From: Cupriavidus numazuensis
Lineage (GTDB): Bacteria; Pseudomonadota; Gammaproteobacteria; Burkholderiales; Burkholderiaceae
Assembly (NCBI RefSeq): GCF_905397435.1
Contig: NZ_CAJPVI010000040.1
Span: 1 to 64,000, forward strand
Length of the DNA: 64,000 bases
Direction of reading: 5' to 3'
Of the stretch, positions 58,673 to 64,000 are shown in pieces (the first letter of the stretch is position 1; the number at the start of each line of letters is the position of its first letter). The notes under the pieces were generated by a model that did not search any database, was not told the origin of the DNA, and saw only the letters and a list, made by a program, of their open reading frames with translations. The position numbers and the translations under genes were made by a program.

Positions 58673-60341
58673 GGCCGCCGCGGCAAGTACCGGAATCGCT
58701 CTGGCATTGTGGCTGGCGGCGTCCGGGCCGGCGCAAGCGGGAGCGGCCGGTGCAGAAGGCGCCGATTTCATCTACGTGGTCGAGCGTGGCGACAACCTGT
58801 TCAACGTGGCCGAGCGCTTCATGGCCAGCGCCGAAGGCTGGCGCCTGCTTCAGGCGCGCAATGGCGTGGCCGATCCTTATCGGCTGGCGCCCGGCACGCG
58901 CCTGCGCATTCCACTCGGGCAGATTCCCGAGCAGCCCGGCGCGGCGCGCGTGGTCTTCGTCAACGGGCAGGCGCAGGCCGACGGCGAGCCGCTGCGTCCG
59001 GGCATGGCGCTGCGCGAGGCCGCGCGTATCGTGACCGCGGCCGGAAGCACCGTCACGCTGGAGCTGCCTGACCGTACGCGCGTGACGCTGCCGCCGGCCA
59101 CTACCGTGGCGGTGCGGCGCCTGCGCACGTTTCGCAAGTCGGGCCTGACCGATACCGTGATCGGCATCGAGCGTGGCCAGGCTGACACGCGGGTAGCACC
59201 CGAGGGGGGCGGCGTGGGCCGCTTCGAACTGCATACGCCGATGATGGTGACGGGTGTCCGAGGCACGCGTTACCGTGTGTCCGCCGATGCCGCCGGCAGC
59301 CGCAGCGAGGTGCTGGAGGGCCGCGTCGGCGTCAGTCTTGCGCGTGCGGGGGCGGCATCCGGTATGGCGGTGGTGGCTGGTTACGGCATCGGTGTAGCGG
59401 CGGGCGCTGGCCTGTCGCAACCCGTCGCGCTGCTGCCGGCGCCACACCTGCTGCCGCTGCCTGATACCGTGCTGGGGCCGGCGGCGGAGGCCGCGTGGCA
59501 GCCCGTGCAGGGCGCCGCCGGCTATCGCGTCTCGGTCGCGCGCGATACAGCGCATACCGAGCTGGTCTGGACCGGCGAAACGGCGGACACGCATGTCGGC
59601 CTGGATGGGCTGCCCGAAGGATCGCTCTACCTCGCTGTGAGCGCCATTGACGTGCAACGCCTGACCGGCAAGCCCGCATCCGTGCCGTTTGTGGTGCGGC
59701 TCAATCCGGCAGCGCCATTCACGCTGCAGCCGGCCGCCGGCACCGTGCGCTATGGCGAGTCGGTCGCGTTTGAATGGGCGGCCGTGGGCGCCGCGGCATC
59801 CTACGAACTCGCCGTGTCCGCCGATGCGGGGTTTGCCGCAACTGCAGCGACGCAGCCAGCCCGGTCAGAGCAGGCCGCACAGAAGCTTGGGCCGGGCGCC
59901 TGGTTCTGGCGTGTGCGTTCGCTGGACGCTGCCGGTCGGCCAGGACCATGGTCGGCCGCTGTACCGTTCACGCTCGAGCCCGCGCCGCCCGTGCCGACGC
60001 TGCGCGACGACGGCGACCGCCTGCGTATCGGCTGGCCCGCGGACGCGCGGGCCACGGCGGGATACCGCGTGCAGATCGCCGAAGACGCCGGCTTTACGCG
60101 CATGGTGGCGGACCAGCGCAGCGCCGACAACGAAGTGGCCCTGCCGCGGCCACCGGCCGGTACGTACTATGTGCGCGTGGCGCGCGCCTTGCCGGACGGC
60201 AAGGAGCCGGAGGCCTCGTTCTCTGCGCCGCAGCGTCTCGACATCGTCGCGCTCCTGCGTGACGGACAGGGCGTCACGATCCGGCTCGGCAACGGCACCC
60301 GCGACGAGAGCGGCCATGACGCCGGCATCCGGATCCGGTAA
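58665..60341 (+). CDS. Periplasmic LysM-FecR protein with fibronectin-like repeats
   Basis: A 558-residue protein with signal peptide (LWLAASGPAQA). Order: LysM domain (about 30-85, YVVERGDNLFNVAERF), FecR domain (about 120-230, VTLPPATTVAVRRLR and HTPMMVTGVRGTRYRVSAD), then three fibronectin-III-like repeats (for example AWQPVQGAAGYRVSVARD, FEWAAVGAAASYELAVS and IGWPADARATAGYRVQIA). LysM binds peptidoglycan; FecR domains here probably scaffold signalling to the CHASE2 sensor. The ATG overlaps the regulator stop codon, and its end overlaps the kinase by 26 bases. Confidence 0.88.
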   Translation: MRKAAAASTGIALALWLAASGPAQAGAAGAEGADFIYVVERGDNLFNVAERFMASAEGWRLLQARNGVADPYRLAPGTRLRIPLGQIPEQPGAARVVFVNGQAQADGEPLRPGMALREAARIVTAAGSTVTLELPDRTRVTLPPATTVAVRRLRTFRKSGLTDTVIGIERGQADTRVAPEGGGVGRFELHTPMMVTGVRGTRYRVSADAAGSRSEVLEGRVGVSLARAGAASGMAVVAGYGIGVAAGAGLSQPVALLPAPHLLPLPDTVLGPAAEAAWQPVQGAAGYRVSVARDTAHTELVWTGETADTHVGLDGLPEGSLYLAVSAIDVQRLTGKPASVPFVVRLNPAAPFTLQPAAGTVRYGESVAFEWAAVGAAASYELAVSADAGFAATAATQPARSEQAAQKLGPGAWFWRVRSLDAAGRPGPWSAAVPFTLEPAPPVPTLRDDGDRLRIGWPADARATAGYRVQIAEDAGFTRMVADQRSADNEVALPRPPAGTYYVRVARALPDGKEPEASFSAPQRLDIVALLRDGQGVTIRLGNGTRDESGHDAGIRIR

Positions 60342-62712
60342 TCCCTGGCGGCGCGCGCCGGAGTCCGCCTTCGGGCGGCGCACGCTGGCCGAATGGGCGT
60401 TGCTGCTGGCTGCCGTGCTGGCGCTGGTGACGGTCGTCGCGCGCCATGGCTGGGCCGAGCGCGCCGACCTGGCCATCTACGATCTTTCCATCCAGGCGCA
60501 GCACCACGCGGCGCGCAACGACATTGTCATCGTCGCCATCGACGACGCGAGCATCACGGCCATCGGCCGCTGGCCCTGGCGCCGCACGGTGCTGGCCGCG
60601 CTGGTGGACCGCATTGCCGCCGGCCACCCGCGCGTGATCGGCGTGGACGTGATCCTGACCGAGCGCGACACGCGCTATCCGAAGGACGATGCCGTGCTTG
60701 CCCGCAGTTTCGCCGCAGCGGGCAACGTGGTGCTGCCCGCGCTGGCCGAATCATCGGCCAATGGCATGGTGGTGCGCTATCCGCTGGCCGGGCTGGGTGC
60801 CGGGGTAGGGCACATCAACCTGACTGTGGACACCGACGGCGTGGCGCGGCAGCTTTACCTGCTCGAAGGTCCGGCACCCGCGCAACAAGCCGGGCTGCCC
60901 CATGTCGCGACGGTCATGGCGTCTTGGGGCCGGCCGCAGCAGCCGGTTGCCAGCTATCGACATGAGCCGGCCAGCGTGGCCGATGCGTTCGGCTGGGAGC
61001 GCCGATACCGCTTGCGCATCCCGTTCGCGGGCCCGCCGGGCACGTTTGCACGCGTTTCCGCGCGCGACCTGCTGGAAGGCCGCGTGGACCCCGCCATATT
61101 CCGTGACAAGGCCGTTCTGTTCGGCGCCATCGCGACCGGGATGGGCGACGTATTGCCCACGCCGGTTGCGCGCAACGGGCGCGGCATGAGCGGCGTGGAA
61201 ATCCTGGCCAATACGGTGCAGACGCTACTGGACAACGATGCCATCGTCGCGGTGCCGCGGCCCTGGGAGGTGGCGTGCACCGTGCTGGCCATACTGGCGG
61301 CCGCGCTCGCCGCACTGGTGCTGACGCCGCGCGGCGCGCTGCTCGCGACAGGTGTGGTGGTAGCGGTGCTGCTGGCCGGCCCGCCGCTGCTGCTCGCCGG
61401 TGCACGGCTGTGGTTTGCGCCCGCAGCGGCGCTGCTTGGTTGCCTGATGTTTTATCCGTTATGGAGCTGGCGCCGCCAGGAAGCCGCACTGCGCTTTCTC
61501 GCGGAGGAACTGGCGCGCCATGAGCGCGAGTCCGACCTGCCTTCCGCTTCCGCGGCCATTGGTGCCACGCTCGAGAGCCGCATGCGTGCGGTCTATCGCA
61601 TGAGTTCTCGACTGCATGACCTGCGCCGCTTCCTGGCCGACGGGCTCGAAAGCCTGCCCGAGGCGACGGTGATCTGCAACCTTGAAGGCGGCGTGCTGCT
61701 CGCGAACCGGCGCTGCGTGGCGCTCGTGCCCGGGGTGCTGGGCAACGGCCACGGCAGCGTCGCGCAGAGCGGCCATACCGGTATCGACGGTGGCGCGCGC
61801 CCGGATATCCGCGCGGTGATCGCGGTATTGTTTGCCGCGCCGGAACCAGCGCTGGAATACTGGCAGGCGCTGCATGCGCGCAGCGCTGCAGCGGGTGGCT
61901 CCGACGATGGCATCGAGCTAGCCGCGCGCGATGAGCGCCGCTACCTCATGCATGGCGCGCCGCTGCATGACGAGCAGGGCACGGTGGCCGGGCTGATCGT
62001 GAGCTTCATCGACATCACAGCGATCCGCGTGGCCGAGCGCCAGCGCGAGCAGATGCTGCGTTTCCTGTCGCATGACATGCGCTCGCCGCAGGCGTCGATC
62101 CTCGCGCTGATCGACCTGCATCGCGGCGCGGCCGGCGACGCGCCGCCCGCGGAGCTGCTCACGCGGATCGGCGCGCATGCCCGGCGCACCATGTCGCTGG
62201 CCGACGACTTCATTCGCGTCGCGCGTGTGGAAACGCAGCCACTGGCGCTTCATGATGTGGATCTGGCGGGACTGGTACTGGACGCCACGGATGAGATGTG
62301 GACACTGGCCAATGCCGGCGGCGTGCCCCTGAAGGTGGACGTGCCTGATGACCCTGCCATGATCCGTGCCGAGCCGGCGTTGCTCGTGCGGGCCATCGGC
62401 AATCTCGTCAGCAACGCAATCAAGTTCAGCCCTCGCGATTCGGCGGTCGTGGTCGCGTTGCGGGCGGAGCCAGAGGGCTTCGCCGTGTCGGTGTCGGACC
62501 ATGGGCCCGGTATTCCGCTTGCGCAGCAGCAACGGCTGTTCGAGCCATTTGCGCGGCTGCATGAACATGCGGCCGGTGCGCCGGCTGGCAGTGGGCTTGG
62601 GCTGGTACTGGCGAAGACTGTCGCGGAGCGGCACGGTGGCAGCATCCGGGTGGTGAGCGATGCGGGGGAGGGGGCGACGTTTTTGCTGCGCCTGCCGGCG
62701 CCGGCTTGTTGA
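60316..62712 (+). CDS. CHASE2-domain sensor histidine kinase
   Basis: A 798-residue membrane kinase. An N-terminal helix is followed by a periplasmic CHASE2 domain (about 45-310, DIVIVAIDDASITAIGRWPW), then two or three helices (about 315-385), a PAS-like region (about 430-560, LPEATVICNLEGGVLLANR), HisKA (phospho-His in RFLSHDMRSPQASIL) and HATPase (NLVSNAIKFSPRDS, SDHGPGIPL, GSGLGLVLAKTV). The third gene of the regulator/FecR/kinase set. CHASE2 probably reads a periplasmic signal shared with the LysM-FecR protein. Its stop codon lies within a promoter-like motif (62709-62753). Confidence 0.92.
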   Translation: MTPASGSGNPWRRAPESAFGRRTLAEWALLLAAVLALVTVVARHGWAERADLAIYDLSIQAQHHAARNDIVIVAIDDASITAIGRWPWRRTVLAALVDRIAAGHPRVIGVDVILTERDTRYPKDDAVLARSFAAAGNVVLPALAESSANGMVVRYPLAGLGAGVGHINLTVDTDGVARQLYLLEGPAPAQQAGLPHVATVMASWGRPQQPVASYRHEPASVADAFGWERRYRLRIPFAGPPGTFARVSARDLLEGRVDPAIFRDKAVLFGAIATGMGDVLPTPVARNGRGMSGVEILANTVQTLLDNDAIVAVPRPWEVACTVLAILAAALAALVLTPRGALLATGVVVAVLLAGPPLLLAGARLWFAPAAALLGCLMFYPLWSWRRQEAALRFLAEELARHERESDLPSASAAIGATLESRMRAVYRMSSRLHDLRRFLADGLESLPEATVICNLEGGVLLANRRCVALVPGVLGNGHGSVAQSGHTGIDGGARPDIRAVIAVLFAAPEPALEYWQALHARSAAAGGSDDGIELAARDERRYLMHGAPLHDEQGTVAGLIVSFIDITAIRVAERQREQMLRFLSHDMRSPQASILALIDLHRGAAGDAPPAELLTRIGAHARRTMSLADDFIRVARVETQPLALHDVDLAGLVLDATDEMWTLANAGGVPLKVDVPDDPAMIRAEPALLVRAIGNLVSNAIKFSPRDSAVVVALRAEPEGFAVSVSDHGPGIPLAQQQRLFEPFARLHEHAAGAPAGSGLGLVLAKTVAERHGGSIRVVSDAGEGATFLLRLPAPAC

Positions 62713-62753
62713 CACAATTGTTGGCAGTTGTGTTGCGCGGATTTGCCTAGGAT
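62709..62753 (+). promoter_or_regulatory. Promoter/operator-like motif (copy B) after the polysaccharide locus
   Basis: This block starts TTGACACAATTGTTGGCA and runs through GTGTTGCGC to CCTAGGAT, matching 49190-49234. It contains the dyad CACAATTGTTGGCAGTTGTG with arms CACAA and TTGTG. It overlaps the stop codon of the CHASE2 kinase gene and points toward the repeat. Confidence 0.5.
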
Positions 62754-62859
62754 GTGGGGGTCGTGTGGCCCCGCTACGCACGGCTTGTGACGCTCGCTCT
62801 GGCCCCTCCCAGGTTGTTTGCTGGAGTGGGCGTTTTTTTTCGGGATCATTGATGAGGTT

Positions 62860-63611
62860 GTCGTACTTGGCGGGCGCCGCTGTTTCGCCGGCGTAGCCGG
62901 CGGGGGTTCTGTGGTTGGGATTGATGTGTCGTTCTTGGCCCGCGCCGCTGTTTCGCCGGCGTAGCCGGCGACCTACTCTTTTGTCCGAGCGACAAAAGAG
63001 TAGGCAGAAAAGCGCGTCGTTGCCGCTGGCCATCAATTCCACGGCGGCAGGGGTTCAAACGGCTTTGGACGCCTGCGATGGTGGTCGGCCGTTCCAACCT
63101 GCTAACGCTATGTGAGTCAGAACCTGTGCCTGACGCGGCACGGCTTTTGGACGATCCCCAAGACGGACTCGGGTACAGCGTTCCAACAACGTCAGTGGTG
63201 GGACGCCTTCGGCTGCGCTGCGCGCGCGTCGTCGTCTGGGGGCAAGCTCATCAACGTCGCTGGCGCCGGAGTTCCGATTTCGTTTCTCTACGCGCATGCA
63301 ATGCGCCCAAGGCTTCGTCACCGAGGCGAGGTTTGGGTCAGACCTTCGCGATCTTACTCCGAGCCGCGCGTAGCGCAGCCGTAGGCGTCCCCGTGGAGGC
63401 GTTGTTAGTAGGGACCACTCCGTAATCCGGGTTCGCTCGTACGCGCTGTCCCATCCTAATCATCTACGCGGCAGGCAGTCCAGCGGACCTCTGATGCCTC
63501 AATGGCATTGAGCTCTGGATTGACCACGTAAACGCGCTTTTGCCTACTTTTACCGCTCGGGTAAAAGTAGGTCGCCGGCTACGCCGGCGAAACAGAGGCG
63601 CCTGCCAAGAT
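62860..63611. repeat. Right copy of the long inverted repeat
   Basis: This is the inverted partner of 201-968, so the two copies bound almost the whole window. Hairpins lie at about 62971-63003 (CTACTCTTTTGTC / GACAAAAGAGTAG) and about 63545-63570 (CTACTTTTACC / GGTAAAAGTAG). Extra CGCCGGC sub-repeat units follow at about 63643-63690. Differences between the copies are scattered, as expected for old or independently inserted copies. Confidence 0.85.
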
Positions 63612-63705
63612 CGACAACCCATCGCGAACGCAAAGCCCCCGCCGGCTACGCCGGCGAAACAGCGGCGCCTGCCAAGAGCGATAACCTGCCCCCACCCCAA
63701 TCCCT

Positions 63706-64000
63706 CTACTCACCAAGCCCCGCCGCGGCCACCATCAGAACGTCCGCACTTTCGAATCCCAGTCTTTCCCCTAACGCCCGATTCGCCGGCTGCCACAAGG
63801 CATGCGCGCGCGCAAGCCGCACGGCTCCCGCTTCCGTCAGCCACACCGCGCGCCGGCGTCGGTCATGCTCGGAAGCAACGACCTCGGCAAAGCCCGCGCC
63901 GACGAGCTGATCGACGTTGCGGGACATGGTCGACTGGTTCAGGCCAGCCCGCTGGGCGAGTCCTGCAATGGTGTCATCGGGCGCGGCGGCAATCAGGCAC
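63706..64000 (-). CDS. MarR-family regulator (cut by window end)
   Basis: The frame ends at TAG (63706-63708) and runs off the right edge, giving 98 codons of the C-terminal part. It reads TIAGLAQRAGLNQSTMSRNV, DQLVGAGFAEVVASEHDRRR and RAVWLTEAGAVRLARAH, the helix-turn-helix and wing of MarR regulators. The N-terminal helix lies outside the window. Effector and targets are unknown. A reading that starts at the ATG 63927 would lose the recognition helix, so the true start is beyond the edge. Confidence 0.85.
   Translation of the reverse strand, partial: CLIAAAPDDTIAGLAQRAGLNQSTMSRNVDQLVGAGFAEVVASEHDRRRRAVWLTEAGAVRLARAHALWQPANRALGERLGFESADVLMVAAAGLGE

Noticed and set aside
61918..63042. Long minus-strand frame running from the repeat into the CHASE2 kinase gene
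   Set aside because: It is antisense to the HATPase/HisKA coding sequence and its start lies in the repeat; no motif supports it.
1..64000. CRISPR array, tRNA or rRNA genes
   Set aside because: No spaced direct repeats of CRISPR size and no cloverleaf or rRNA sequence was recognised.

Overview
The window is high-GC betaproteobacterial chromosome. Gene content and protein sequences look like Burkholderiaceae, most likely Cupriavidus or a close relative. I see this from the hopanoid genes, the Bug-type solute-binding protein, the stressosome operon and the repeat style; no species can be fixed from sequence alone. No rRNA, tRNA or CRISPR array was recognised.

Layout. At the left edge lies the 3' end of an IS4-type transposase, then a repeat of about 0.77 kb (201-968) whose inverted copy sits near the right edge (62860-63611). 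From 1.1 to 15.7 kb are housekeeping and accessory genes: a purine permease, a BNR-propeller/MoaD pair, a CheV gene behind a flagellar sigma-28 promoter, 1-Cys peroxiredoxin, universal stress protein, SulP transporter, a phospholipase D lipoprotein and a three-gene 2-oxo acid dehydrogenase operon. From 15.9 to 21.5 kb is a six-gene stressosome operon (RsbR-RsbS-RsbT, SpoIIE-type phosphatase, two histidine kinases). Then come a MetQ-like binding protein and MetY.

The most notable region is 24.2-28.6 kb: an AT-rich island encoding a complete, apparently undescribed lasso peptide pathway. It has a 49-aa precursor, an asparagine-synthetase-like cyclase, a fused RRE/transglutaminase-like leader peptidase and an ABC exporter, in the order A-C-B-D. 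A strong sigma-70 promoter precedes it and overlaps a Fur-box-like sequence. The predicted core starts with Gly, has Glu at position 9 for a nine-residue ring, and carries two Cys in a long tail.

From 28.7 to 43.7 kb are ketopantoate reductase, a TauD-like dioxygenase with an SsuABC-like transporter, a methyltransferase, small regulators, an IclR regulator, a diguanylate cyclase, a Bug/CaiB/citryl-CoA-lyase operon behind a clear palindromic operator, an Hsp70-like protein and a ParDE-like toxin-antitoxin pair. From 43.7 to 47.5 kb are the hopanoid genes hpnD-shc-hpnG. From 49.2 to 62.7 kb is a polysaccharide locus (UDP-GlcNAc 2-epimerase, processive glycosyltransferase, bactofilin-like protein, glycosidase-like protein, deacetylase, YaiO-type outer-membrane barrel, membrane protein). 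It is followed by a response regulator, a LysM/FecR protein and a CHASE2 histidine kinase. A shared 45-bp promoter-like motif lies at the start and at the end of this locus. The window ends inside a MarR-type regulator.
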